Source: Calditrichia bacterium (GTDB lineage Bacteria; Calditrichota; Calditrichia; RBG-13-44-9; J075). From it: DNA of 64,000 nt. The stretch spans positions 124,001-188,000 of the forward strand of contig JANQRS010000050.1 of the NCBI GenBank assembly GCA_028284445.1, written 5' to 3'. Of this stretch, positions 24,744 through 33,216 are shown piece by piece. Within the stretch, counting starts at the first letter, position 1, and each line of letters opens with the position of its first letter. The notes under the pieces were generated by a model, which did no database searches, was not told the origin of the DNA, and was given only the letters and a program-made list of their open reading frames with translations. The translations under genes and the position numbers were made by a program.

Positions 24744-26324
24744 ATGCCGGATATAAATGTAAAATACCCGGTCTTAAAGTCCGGGCTGGAATTACATGCA
24801 ACTGCAAATGTGGGGTATATACTCAGGCAAGTAGATGGGTATTTAGGAAAGAACAAAAAGTTTTCCTCGCATGACAAGTTCGAGGCTGAAGGGTATCTCA
24901 TTGACTACTTGGCATTGTGCAATGGAGTTACCAGCAACGAATCTTTGGCCAAGACTTTCATAAGTCGCCATGGTATTGGGTTCGGACCGACCTTGCTGGA
25001 TTTGGCAGAGCGTATTTCATTAACCAACGACTTTATCGAGATTCTTGACGTTGCTATGGCGGATCCTCGGCAGATTCGGTTCACGGGAAGCCGTGAGGGC
25101 TTCCATCCTCTCCATCTGACCTTCGAAATTATCGAAACTTGCAATTTTACGTGTGATCACTGTTACTATTCCTCATCACCCTTCAAGACAGGACGCATCT
25201 CCCTAGCCGAGGCGATCCAGGTGATGGATAAGGCGGCGGAGAGAGGTGTCCGGATTATTGAACTTACCGGCGGCGAGTGTACAATTCACCCCGACTTCCG
25301 GGAGATTCTGGATCACGCCTCTAGGAAATTTGATATGGTGGCAATCATTTCAAACGGATATAAACTTGGCAGTGAACAAGATTTAGCTGACTTCGTGAGT
25401 ACCTTTCCCAACGTCATTGTCCAGATCAGTATCGACGGTGTCGAGGAATGGCATAATCGCTTCCGTAAACATCCACGAGCTTTTAAGAACGCCGTAAAAG
25501 CTATCCAACGACTGGTGGCAGCTGACGTGCCAGTGCGGATGGCGTCAATAATAACCAATGAAAGTGTCGATCAAATTCTGCCTCTCTACCAATTAGGAAA
25601 ATCGCTGGGTGTTCTGCAAGTTGCCTTTGCGCCGATTGCTGATATAGGCCGGGGATGCAATATTACTGATCCGGGTGTTGGAAGTCGACGATTGGTTAAC
25701 ATCATCAATAAAACCTTGCACCCATACATAGCGGATCCGCTTCTTCAGCACGAACCTGCTGGTGCGGCAGGGGAGAAACGCTCTGCTCCGCGCAATTGCG
25801 GCGCAGGTTGGCGTACTTTTACCGTGGACTATGATGGTAATGTCCGCGCCTGCAACTTTTCCCGCGACTCCAAGAAATTCGGAAATGTAATAAAAGAAGA
25901 CTACTCGCTGCTCTTCGAGCAGGAGGCAAATTTTCTATTCCACAATGCCATGATTCCTGGCGGTGCGGAATGTCAGGGATGTGACTACTATCATCACTGC
26001 CGGGGGTGCTTTGTAAAGGCCTTTATGACCTCTCAAAACCACTATCCGGAATGTCCCTGGCGCGAGAAGTGGTTTCCGAAGATGTCCCTTGAATTGGAAG
26101 ATGACCGGGAAAAGAAATTGCCCGTTTCAGATCAGTTCCGTGCCCTGCCCACAAGAAGTTATGGGCTTGAGTTCTGCGATTCGTGTACGTCAAAGTCGTC
26201 AGAAGCGAGTCATCACATAAATACCAGCTGTGGTTGTGGTTCCGGTTGCGATACCAACGCCAGGAGTGATACGAATAAAAACAATTTTATACCGATCGAA
26301 TCGCTCCAAAAGAGTCTAAAATGA
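24744..26324 (+). CDS. Radical SAM/SPASM protein, putative peptide maturase
   Basis: The product is 526 residues. The ATG at 24744 (MPDINVKYPVLKSG) follows TAGGAG by five bases. Residues 1-110 form a small helical and strand domain that may be a PqqD-like leader-binding (RRE) domain. The radical SAM core has C133-x3-C137-x2-C140 (CNFTCDHC), GGE at 176-178 (ELTGGECTIHPDF) and SNGYKL. The SPASM region carries C352, C370, C410, C413, C419, C422 and C437 (CQGCDYYHHCRGC; CPW), enough for auxiliary iron-sulfur clusters. A unique tail adds C478, C481, C496, C498 and C502 (FCDSC...SCGCGSGCD). By family it cleaves S-adenosylmethionine to start radical chemistry, here presumably on the upstream cysteine-ladder protein. 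No transporter or protease follows. Confidence 0.85.
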   Translation: MPDINVKYPVLKSGLELHATANVGYILRQVDGYLGKNKKFSSHDKFEAEGYLIDYLALCNGVTSNESLAKTFISRHGIGFGPTLLDLAERISLTNDFIEILDVAMADPRQIRFTGSREGFHPLHLTFEIIETCNFTCDHCYYSSSPFKTGRISLAEAIQVMDKAAERGVRIIELTGGECTIHPDFREILDHASRKFDMVAIISNGYKLGSEQDLADFVSTFPNVIVQISIDGVEEWHNRFRKHPRAFKNAVKAIQRLVAADVPVRMASIITNESVDQILPLYQLGKSLGVLQVAFAPIADIGRGCNITDPGVGSRRLVNIINKTLHPYIADPLLQHEPAGAAGEKRSAPRNCGAGWRTFTVDYDGNVRACNFSRDSKKFGNVIKEDYSLLFEQEANFLFHNAMIPGGAECQGCDYYHHCRGCFVKAFMTSQNHYPECPWREKWFPKMSLELEDDREKKLPVSDQFRALPTRSYGLEFCDSCTSKSSEASHHINTSCGCGSGCDTNARSDTNKNNFIPIESLQKSLK

Positions 26325-26739
26325 GAATAGCCAAATATTTGTCTAGTTATGAGGCCCAAAAATCTTCAAGGCGCTCAAGGGCCAATATTTTATCAGAATT
26401 TGGATTCAACATTCTTTGTTAAATTTTTTCTTTCATTATTATTCAATTATCTGTATAATGATTACAGCACATCTTAAATATACACATTATCAATCTTCCA
26501 AGGGGCACAGCTTAAAATAAGCATGGGCCTATTACTGCTTGTAGGATTTATCCGACAAAAATTAAATGATAATCCTACAGCATTTAAATCCCATCTCCTA
26601 CAGTCGTTCCTCTAATAATGTGTTATAATAAATCCAGTTGAAATAACAATTGACATCAAGACCGGTCACGCCTTCAGGCGCTAAATCCGGGAAGAATAAT
26701 GTTTTTTTGGTTGAATCCTGGGGAGGTTTCTGCCAATTT
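26325..26739. other. AT-rich gap after the maturase gene; possible untranslated RNA
   Basis: No gene is visible. A stem TGTAGGATTTAT (26540-26551) and ATAATCCTACA (26569-26579) with one bulge lies in the middle. Sequences such as TGTTATAATAAATC (near 26622) and TTGACA (26650-26655) resemble promoter elements but are not well spaced. The stretch ends at the strong terminator at 26740-26775, so it is either a long 3' untranslated region of the maturase operon or a separate small RNA. Confidence 0.35.
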
Positions 26740-26775
26740 GGAGTGACTGCAATTTGTGGTCACTCCATTTTTTTT
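26740..26775 (+). terminator. Strong intrinsic terminator
   Basis: GGAGTGAC (26740-26747) and GTCACTCC (26759-26766) pair perfectly around an 11-base loop and are followed by A and eight T residues (26768-26775). Orientation is plus strand, ending transcripts that come from the radical SAM side and insulating the TetR gene. Confidence 0.9.
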
Positions 26776-26822
26776 GCAGTTTTAGGGAATTTTTTCACAA
26801 ACTCTGCAACTTTTTTTTCCCC

Positions 26823-26877
26823 TTGACGTCTACCCTCTTTGAGATTAATTTTTCGACCGCTTACCAAAATGGTCGAA
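26823..26877 (+). promoter_or_regulatory. Promoter and TetR-type operator of the efflux operon
   Basis: TTGACG (26823-26828) is followed after 17 bases by TAATTT (26846-26851), a fair -35/-10 pair. Directly after it lies the inverted repeat TTCGACC (26852-26858) and GGTCGAA (26871-26877), with a 12-base centre that itself contains ACCAAAATGGT. A repressor bound here would cover the transcription start. The encoded TetR protein is the obvious candidate. Confidence 0.7.
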
Positions 26878-26898
26878 AGTCGAAAATCGGGTAGCTCT

Positions 26899-27489
26899 AT
26901 GGCATCTGCAAGTGATTTTGACAAACGGGCACGCATAAAGAATGCCGCCAGAGCATTGTTTTTCCAATTTGGATTCAGCAAAACGTCCATGGAAGATATT
27001 GCCCGCCAATCCGGTTTCGCCAAACCCACCCTGTACTATTACTATACCAACAAAGAAGCTATTTTTGACGATGTTGTTATCGAAGAAGCACAGCTCCTGA
27101 TGGATACCGCTGAGGCTGAATTGCCTCCCAACCTTACTGCGCCTGAAGAAATTGCCACGTTTTTCCGGCTGATCTACGCGAAGCTCAAGCAACATGTTGA
27201 GAAAGTAAATCAGCTCCCGGACTATCTTTGTGAACATTCACCGCATGGTCACCCCATTATTCAAAAGCTAAACGACCTGTTCGAAGAGAAACTCACGCCC
27301 ATGCTGCACCGGGGGGTAACAAAGGATGAACTACACATCAAGGATATTGCTGTTACAGCGAAGACCTTGGTGTTCATGAGCGAATTCCTGAATCTCGATT
27401 GGATGCGCTTTTATGAAGAAGAACTTCGTGATGAGATTGTAGAAACAATGATACATACCATGATAAATGGAATGACGAGGAGACAATAA
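26899..27489 (+). CDS. TetR-family repressor of the efflux operon
   Basis: The product is 196 residues from ATG 26899 (MASASDFDKRARIKNAARAL). Earlier in-frame starts (TTG 26839, ATG 26869) fall within or before the promoter and operator, so they are unlikely. The N-terminal helix-turn-helix reads ARALFFQFGFSKTSMEDIAR then QSGFAKPTLYYYYTNKEAIF, the standard TetR pattern ('G...T...IA...G.....Y.YF..K'). The C-terminal domain, all helical, would bind a ligand, probably a pump substrate. The TolC-like gene starts two bases after its stop with its ribosome site inside this gene, so the repressor controls the operon that contains it. Confidence 0.9.
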   Translation: MASASDFDKRARIKNAARALFFQFGFSKTSMEDIARQSGFAKPTLYYYYTNKEAIFDDVVIEEAQLLMDTAEAELPPNLTAPEEIATFFRLIYAKLKQHVEKVNQLPDYLCEHSPHGHPIIQKLNDLFEEKLTPMLHRGVTKDELHIKDIAVTAKTLVFMSEFLNLDWMRFYEEELRDEIVETMIHTMINGMTRRQ

Positions 27490-27491
27490 AG

Positions 27492-28796
27492 ATGAAAAAC
27501 ATAATGATCGTTCTGCTGCTTGGCGGGCTGGCTTTCCTGTCTCAGCTCGAAGCCAAAGAGTATGATTTGCAGACCATCCTCAAGCTGGCAGAAGAAAACA
27601 ACAATGAAATCAAACTTGCACAAGCTGAGCTGCAAACCGCTTCAGCTGAAAAGCTGAGCGCGATTTCCCGGGCGTTGCCCTCATTGAATGTGACCGGTGG
27701 CTATAATCGCAATTTCAAGGATAATGTGGTTTTCTTTACGGCCAACGGTGAGGTCATTAGCTTCGACACCAGTTTCAAGAATGAATTCCAAATGAATGCG
27801 GTTCTTAACCAAACGCTCTTCAGCTTTGAGGTGGGCCAGGCCATACAGGCGGCGCGCTATCTCGATCGTTTGACAAAGGATACCTACGATTACGTGACGG
27901 ATCAGGTGCTGACAAATGTGAAGAAAGCCTTCTACAATTCTTTGCTTCTACAGGAAGTACTGGCTGTGGCGATTGAGTCGGAAGCATCGGCCAAACAAAA
28001 TTATGAGACGACCAAGCTGAAGTTTGAAAACGGGGTTGTCTCGGAATTTGAATTGCTGCAGGCGGAGGTACGCTGGCAAAACAGCATCCCGGAAACCATT
28101 CGCGCACGACAAAATGCTGATTTATCGCTGAATAACCTGAAAGCGCTTACCGGCATCCCGATTGAGGAATCGTTATCACTGAAAGGAAACGTAAAGAGCT
28201 TTCCGGAATTGCCGGAGGCGGTTGGCTTTAGCACCGTTGCTGAAGACCGGGCCGATTACAATGCCCTGATTTGGGAAAAGAAGCTGCGGGAAAAGGATGT
28301 AAGTGCCCAGCGTGCCGGTTTCTTTCCAACACTGGACGCTACGCTGCGTTATAGCTTCACCGCTTTCTCGGACGAGTTTAAAATTGAGCAGGACAATGAC
28401 AACATTGTGCTGGGACTTTCGTTGAACATCCCGGTCTTCTCCGGTGGAAGCAATATGGCCAATGTGCGTCGTGCCAAGGCGGAAGTTGCCAAGGTTAGCA
28501 CACGCATTTCTCAGGCAGATGACAATATTCGCGTGGAACTGCAGAACCTGCAATTGCTGATGCGAGAGGCACGTCAGAGAATCGAAGCCTCGAGCAAGGC
28601 TGCCTTGTCGGCGCGCCGGGCTTTTGAAATTGCCGAGACCCGACTCGCTAACGGCCTGGCAACCCAGGTGGAGCTAAAAGACAGCCGCGTGGCTCTTGAC
28701 CAATCCCAGGTGAATCATTACTCGGCTATTTTTGAATACCTCTCGGCCTATTTCGATTGGGAATTGGCGATCGGTAAAGTAGCATATGTTGATTAA
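27492..28796 (+). CDS. TolC-family outer membrane efflux protein
   Basis: The product is 434 residues with a signal peptide (MKNIMIVLLLGGLAFLSQLE). Two outer-membrane efflux protein repeats follow: long helices (LKLAEENNNEIKLAQAELQT; KLKFENGVVSEFELLQAEVR; AARRAFEIAETRLANGLATQ-like segment in residues 370-400), each followed by strand pairs. The motif 'G..S..EL..A......A' is present twice. It forms the outer-membrane duct that connects with the adaptor and RND pump encoded next. Length is usual for the family. GAGGAGA before the ATG overlaps the end of tetR. Confidence 0.93.
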   Translation: MKNIMIVLLLGGLAFLSQLEAKEYDLQTILKLAEENNNEIKLAQAELQTASAEKLSAISRALPSLNVTGGYNRNFKDNVVFFTANGEVISFDTSFKNEFQMNAVLNQTLFSFEVGQAIQAARYLDRLTKDTYDYVTDQVLTNVKKAFYNSLLLQEVLAVAIESEASAKQNYETTKLKFENGVVSEFELLQAEVRWQNSIPETIRARQNADLSLNNLKALTGIPIEESLSLKGNVKSFPELPEAVGFSTVAEDRADYNALIWEKKLREKDVSAQRAGFFPTLDATLRYSFTAFSDEFKIEQDNDNIVLGLSLNIPVFSGGSNMANVRRAKAEVAKVSTRISQADDNIRVELQNLQLLMREARQRIEASSKAALSARRAFEIAETRLANGLATQVELKDSRVALDQSQVNHYSAIFEYLSAYFDWELAIGKVAYVD

Positions 28797-28847
28797 ATGA
28801 AGAATCACAAAAACTGAATCTTTTACAAATAGATATTCGGAGTTGTT

Positions 28848-29894
28848 ATGAAAAAATGGTCGTCTTTGTTAATAAGTACCGGCCTAGCATGTCTGCTGGC
28901 CGGCTGCGGCGGGGCTGAAGAAGCCGAGGCAAAAACTGATGACGTCAATACCGGGGCTTTGGTGCAAACAACCGCACTGCAACCGCAGTCATTCTCCAAT
29001 TTCCTGGAAGTTACCGGTACTGTTAAGGCACGAAATCATGTGAATCTGGTTGTCGAAGAAAGCGGGATCTTGCGGAAGGTGCGCATCGATAAGGGCCGTT
29101 ATGCCCAAAAGGGCGATACTCTGGCGATCCTGGAAAACAAGGTTTTGGAAGCTACTTACAGGCAAACACAGGCTCTGCTTAAGCAGGCAGAAATGGACTT
29201 TCGCAGCCGCAAGGCGCTATACGACAAGAAGGCCATTTCTGAAAATGAGTTCATGACCTCGCGTTTCTCGCTTGATGCTGCACAAGCTGCTATGGAATTG
29301 GCAAGGGCGCGCTACGAGAAGTTATTTATCACTGCGCCGCTCTCGGGGCTGGTGAATGATCGATTTTATGATCTTGGCGCCTACGCCTCTCCAATGACAC
29401 CCATCTACGAGCAAATCGACAATGCCTGGCTAAAAATTAGCGCTGGTGTTGCCGAGCGCTTTCTCAGCTATATCAAGGTCGGGACGCCGGTTGAAGTCAC
29501 TTTTGATGCCTATCCTGGCAAGACAATCAGCGGTAAGGTCAACTACGTGTCGCGTAGTATTGATGCGCGGAATCGCACCTTTCGTATTGAAGTAGGTATA
29601 CCGAACAAGGATCGCCTGTTGGCGCCGCAAATGATTGCCAACATCAAAATCCTGCGGGAGGCATTCGTAGATCGCATCGTCGTGCCGATTGACGCCCTGA
29701 TTGAATCGGAAGCTGGCTGGTACGTCTATGTTGCTAACGGCAATGTAGCCAAGAAGGTGCCGGTTGAGCAGGTTGCGATTTATGAAAACCAGGTGATGGT
29801 AAATGGCCTGGAAAGCTATAAGAATTTGATTGTCGTTGGCCATCAAAGGTTAAGTGATGGTGATACGATCAATGTCGTAAATCAGGTGAATTAA
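28848..29894 (+). CDS. RND efflux adaptor (membrane fusion) lipoprotein
   Basis: The product is 348 residues with GGAG upstream. A lipoprotein signal (LLISTGLACLLAGC, lipobox LAGC) anchors it to a membrane on the periplasmic side. It has a lipoyl half (VVEESGILRKVRIDKGRYAQ, then KGDTLAILENKVLEATYRQT), a helical hairpin, the second lipoyl half (ARARYEKLFITAPLSGLVND) and a beta-barrel domain (VGTPVEVTFDAYPGKTISGK). This is the RND/HlyD adaptor architecture bridging the inner-membrane pump and the outer-membrane duct. It sits between the two, as expected for an operon. Confidence 0.93.
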   Translation: MKKWSSLLISTGLACLLAGCGGAEEAEAKTDDVNTGALVQTTALQPQSFSNFLEVTGTVKARNHVNLVVEESGILRKVRIDKGRYAQKGDTLAILENKVLEATYRQTQALLKQAEMDFRSRKALYDKKAISENEFMTSRFSLDAAQAAMELARARYEKLFITAPLSGLVNDRFYDLGAYASPMTPIYEQIDNAWLKISAGVAERFLSYIKVGTPVEVTFDAYPGKTISGKVNYVSRSIDARNRTFRIEVGIPNKDRLLAPQMIANIKILREAFVDRIVVPIDALIESEAGWYVYVANGNVAKKVPVEQVAIYENQVMVNGLESYKNLIVVGHQRLSDGDTINVVNQVN

Positions 29895-29895
29895 T

Positions 29896-32800
29896 ATGAA
29901 AATTACCAATGTATCCCTTGGACATAAAACGTCAGTGTTTGTTTTGCTGGCAATTTTGATCGGGGGCGGTTTGATGTCGTATATCAATCTGCCTGTAGAA
30001 TCGTTTCCGGATGTGAAGCAGCCAATTGTTTTTGTGGCGGCGCCGTATGTCGGTGTGGCCCCGTCTGATATGGAAACCCTGGTTGTGCAACCGATTGAAG
30101 AGAAGCTGGAAGAAATTACCCAAATTCGCAAGCTGACCTCGGTGGCCCAGGAGGGCTATGCCAATATTACCTGCGAATTCCAAACCGATATTGATGTTGA
30201 TGAAGCGGTAAGGAAAGTACGAGAAAAGCTGGACCAGGCCAAGCCGGATCTGCCAAGTGATTTGGAAGATCCAATCGTTCAGGAAATGAACATGGAATCG
30301 GTCCCGATCATGATTCTTAGCCTGACCGGCGACGAATCCCAGGTGAAGCTGAAGCGCTATGCTGAAGACTTTCAGGACCAGTTTGAAAATATTCCCGGGG
30401 TTCTGGATGTTACCATTTCCGGTGGTCTGGAACGCGAAGTGCGGGTCGATATTAATCCGGCACGTCTGAAGTCTTATAACATCGGGGTTGAAGATGTTAT
30501 TAAAGCGATTCAGCAGGAGAACCGCACGATTCCCGGTGGTTCAACGGAAAGTCAGTCCCTGAAGTGGTCGGTGCGAGTGCCAGGTGAATTTGAATCGGTC
30601 GACGAGCTTAAGAACATCGTCGTGAAAACCAAGGACAGCACGCCGATTTATCTCTTTGATCTTGCAGATGTATACTTCGGCTTTAAGGAGCAGGGCAGCT
30701 ACTCACGTCTTAACGGCAAGCCAAGCGTGACGATCAATATCCAGAAGCGCAGTGGTGAAAACATTATTGAGATCAATGATCAGGTCAAGGCAATTATCAG
30801 TGAAACCAAGAAGAAGTTGCCGGCCAGTGTGGAAATGGTGACAGTGATCGACCAGTCTAAAGACATTCGTATGATGGTGAATGAGCTGGAGAACAATATC
30901 ATCGCCGGTCTGCTGCTCGTGGTTTTTGTACTGTATTTCTTTATGGGAACCCGTAACGGACTGTTGGTTGGTATCGCCATTCCAATATCAATGTTGATGG
31001 CCTTTGCGGTTATCAGCTTCCTTGGCTATACCCTCAACATGGTGGTGCTATTTAGTCTGATTTTGGCCCTTGGTATGTTGGTGGATAATGCGGTTGTAAT
31101 TGTTGAAAACATCTATCGACATCACGAAGAAGGCAAATCATTGCTGGCAGCTGCCAAAGATGGGACTGCTGAAGTCGGTATGGCGGTGGTTGTATCAACC
31201 ATGACAACGCTGATGGCATTCCTGCCGTTGATATTTTGGGATGATCTGATGGGTGAGTTCTTCAAATACATCCCGATTACGCTGATTATCACGCTTGCTT
31301 GTTCTTTGGTGGTGGGCCTGGTTTTCAACCCGGTCATTTGTTCTACCTGGCTGCGAGTGGATCCGAACATGAGTCGTTTGCCGGGAGATCGGATGCTACG
31401 CGGTTTGATTGTACGCTACGAAAAGGCTTTAAAATGGGTGCTGAATCATGGCGCTTTTACATCTTTGAGCACAATTACCGGTTTGGCTTTGATGATTGCC
31501 ATTTGGGCGATGGTGAATTTACCGCGTCACGGCGTTCAATTTTTCCCCAGCATCGAGCCGCGTCAGGTGTTTGTTGATGTAGAAGCACCTTTGGGTACTC
31601 GCCTGGAGACATCCGATGAAATCGTTGCCAAACTGGAAGATCGCATAGACGAAACAGCAGACCTGCGTAACTATGTAGCGGACGTGGGGAGTCGAACCGA
31701 TATGATGAGCTTCGGTAGCGGAGAAGGGTCGCGACATAAATCGCGGATTACCATCGATATCCTCGATTTGCAGGACCGCACTCAGAATAGCTTCATGACC
31801 ATGGACCAGGTCGCCAGCGCCATAAGGGGCATACCTGGTGCAACAATCGATGTGACCAAACCGGCTGAAGGTCCACCAACCGGAAAGGCCGTTGAAATAC
31901 AGCTCAAGGGGCCGGATTTTGTGACACTGGCTTCTTTGTCAGAGCAGATGATGAAAAAAATTGCTGATATCCCAAATATCACCAAGCTGGCGGACAACTA
32001 TGACAAGGGCAAGCCGGAACTGCGTGTTCGGGTAGATCGTGAGAAAGCAGCGCTGCTGGAGTTGAATACCTCAGCCGTTGCCAATACCATTCGCACTGCT
32101 ATCAACGGCAGCGAAGCCTCGGAATATCGGGTAGGATCTGACGAATATGATATTACGGTTCGCTTCGGGGAAGATTTCCGGAAGAGCTACAATGATTTGC
32201 TGAATTTGACGGTATTTCACGAAGGAACACATTATCCGCTGGCCAATTTCGCCAGTATTGAATTGGCGTCCGGCTTAAGCAGCATCAATCATATTGCCGG
32301 CGACCGCGTGGTTATTATTTCTGCGGATGCCTTGGGTAATAATCCGGCGTTGGTACTGGAAGAGGCAAAGCGGCGCTTGGCAGATTTCCCGCTACCGCCT
32401 GGTTATACTGCTGAGTTTACCGGACAGAACGTGGAACAGGCAAAATCGATGGCATTCCTCGGTCGTGCGTTTATCATTGCCATTTGCCTTATCTTCTTTT
32501 TACTGGTCACGGAATTTAACTCGATTACCCTGCCCTTTGTTATTCTCGCTTCTGTGCTATTGTCCTTTTTCGGCGTGTTCTTTGGTCTGGTAGTAACGGA
32601 TTATCCTTTTGGGATAATGATGTCGGGTATTGGTATAATTTCGCTGGCGGGGGTGGTTGTCAACAACGCCATTGTGCTTGTGGACTATATTGAGCGTCTG
32701 CGTAAGCGCGGCTATAGTAAACTCGAGGCGATCGTCGAGGGCGGTAAAGTGCGTCTTCGTCCGGTATTATTGACGGCGATTACAACCATCCTTGGCTTGA

Positions 32801-33099
32801 TCCCGCTTACCGTGGGAATTAACATTGACTTCGTGGGCGCATTTAAAGGCAATTTCGGTAATTTCCTGCAATTTGGAACCGAAACGGCCCAATGGTGGGG
32901 CGGCATGGGGGTTGTGGTGATCTTCGGATTAGCATTTGCCACGGTCTTCACCTTGTTCATCGTGCCACTTCTATATTACTGGGTCAGTGATTGGTTCAGG
33001 GCCAAGGCCGATCTTCCGGCAGAAGTTGTCGAACGCAAGGGCGACAAAGATGTCGGGGATGCTGGCTCCGCAACGCCGGGAATGGCGTACGAGCAGTGA
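29896..33099 (+). CDS. RND-family efflux pump (AcrB-like)
   Basis: The product is 1067 residues, the normal size for the family, starting two bases after the adaptor stop region. It has 12 predicted helices in two similar halves and large periplasmic domains. The proton-relay helix carries LGMLVDNAVVIVENIYRH with the paired acidic and asparagine residues. The second half has ISLAGVVVNNAIVLVDYIER and RLRPVLLTAITTILGLIPL. It should export small molecules using the proton gradient, assembled as a trimer. Specificity (drug, metal or lipid) cannot be read; the pair V-D-N rather than the metal-type motif favours the HAE type. Confidence 0.95.
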   Translation: MKITNVSLGHKTSVFVLLAILIGGGLMSYINLPVESFPDVKQPIVFVAAPYVGVAPSDMETLVVQPIEEKLEEITQIRKLTSVAQEGYANITCEFQTDIDVDEAVRKVREKLDQAKPDLPSDLEDPIVQEMNMESVPIMILSLTGDESQVKLKRYAEDFQDQFENIPGVLDVTISGGLEREVRVDINPARLKSYNIGVEDVIKAIQQENRTIPGGSTESQSLKWSVRVPGEFESVDELKNIVVKTKDSTPIYLFDLADVYFGFKEQGSYSRLNGKPSVTINIQKRSGENIIEINDQVKAIISETKKKLPASVEMVTVIDQSKDIRMMVNELENNIIAGLLLVVFVLYFFMGTRNGLLVGIAIPISMLMAFAVISFLGYTLNMVVLFSLILALGMLVDNAVVIVENIYRHHEEGKSLLAAAKDGTAEVGMAVVVSTMTTLMAFLPLIFWDDLMGEFFKYIPITLIITLACSLVVGLVFNPVICSTWLRVDPNMSRLPGDRMLRGLIVRYEKALKWVLNHGAFTSLSTITGLALMIAIWAMVNLPRHGVQFFPSIEPRQVFVDVEAPLGTRLETSDEIVAKLEDRIDETADLRNYVADVGSRTDMMSFGSGEGSRHKSRITIDILDLQDRTQNSFMTMDQVASAIRGIPGATIDVTKPAEGPPTGKAVEIQLKGPDFVTLASLSEQMMKKIADIPNITKLADNYDKGKPELRVRVDREKAALLELNTSAVANTIRTAINGSEASEYRVGSDEYDITVRFGEDFRKSYNDLLNLTVFHEGTHYPLANFASIELASGLSSINHIAGDRVVIISADALGNNPALVLEEAKRRLADFPLPPGYTAEFTGQNVEQAKSMAFLGRAFIIAICLIFFLLVTEFNSITLPFVILASVLLSFFGVFFGLVVTDYPFGIMMSGIGIISLAGVVVNNAIVLVDYIERLRKRGYSKLEAIVEGGKVRLRPVLLTAITTILGLIPLTVGINIDFVGAFKGNFGNFLQFGTETAQWWGGMGVVVIFGLAFATVFTLFIVPLLYYWVSDWFRAKADLPAEVVERKGDKDVGDAGSATPGMAYEQ

Positions 33100-33124
33100 T
33101 CGGAATGACTAGAGTGAGCTAGAG

Positions 33125-33204
33125 TTAATAAAGTGAGCTAGAGTGGCTAAAGTTAATAGATTTAGTCACTTTAGTCACTTTAGTCACCTTAGTCACTTTA
33201 TTAA
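33125..33204. repeat. Tandem TTTAGTCAC repeat in a hairpin between convergent genes
   Basis: Four near-exact copies of a nine-base unit, TTTAGTCAC, occupy 33161-33196. The outer arms TTAATAAAGTGA (33125-33136) and TCACTTTATTAA (33193-33204) are exact complements. The element separates the convergent RND pump and CotH genes and may act as a terminator for both. Confidence 0.7.
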
Positions 33205-33216
33205 TTTCCCCTAATC

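Noticed and set aside
26440..26740. 4.5S, 6S or tmRNA gene before the terminator
   Set aside because: None of the diagnostic loops of these RNAs could be found, so only an unspecified transcript is suggested.
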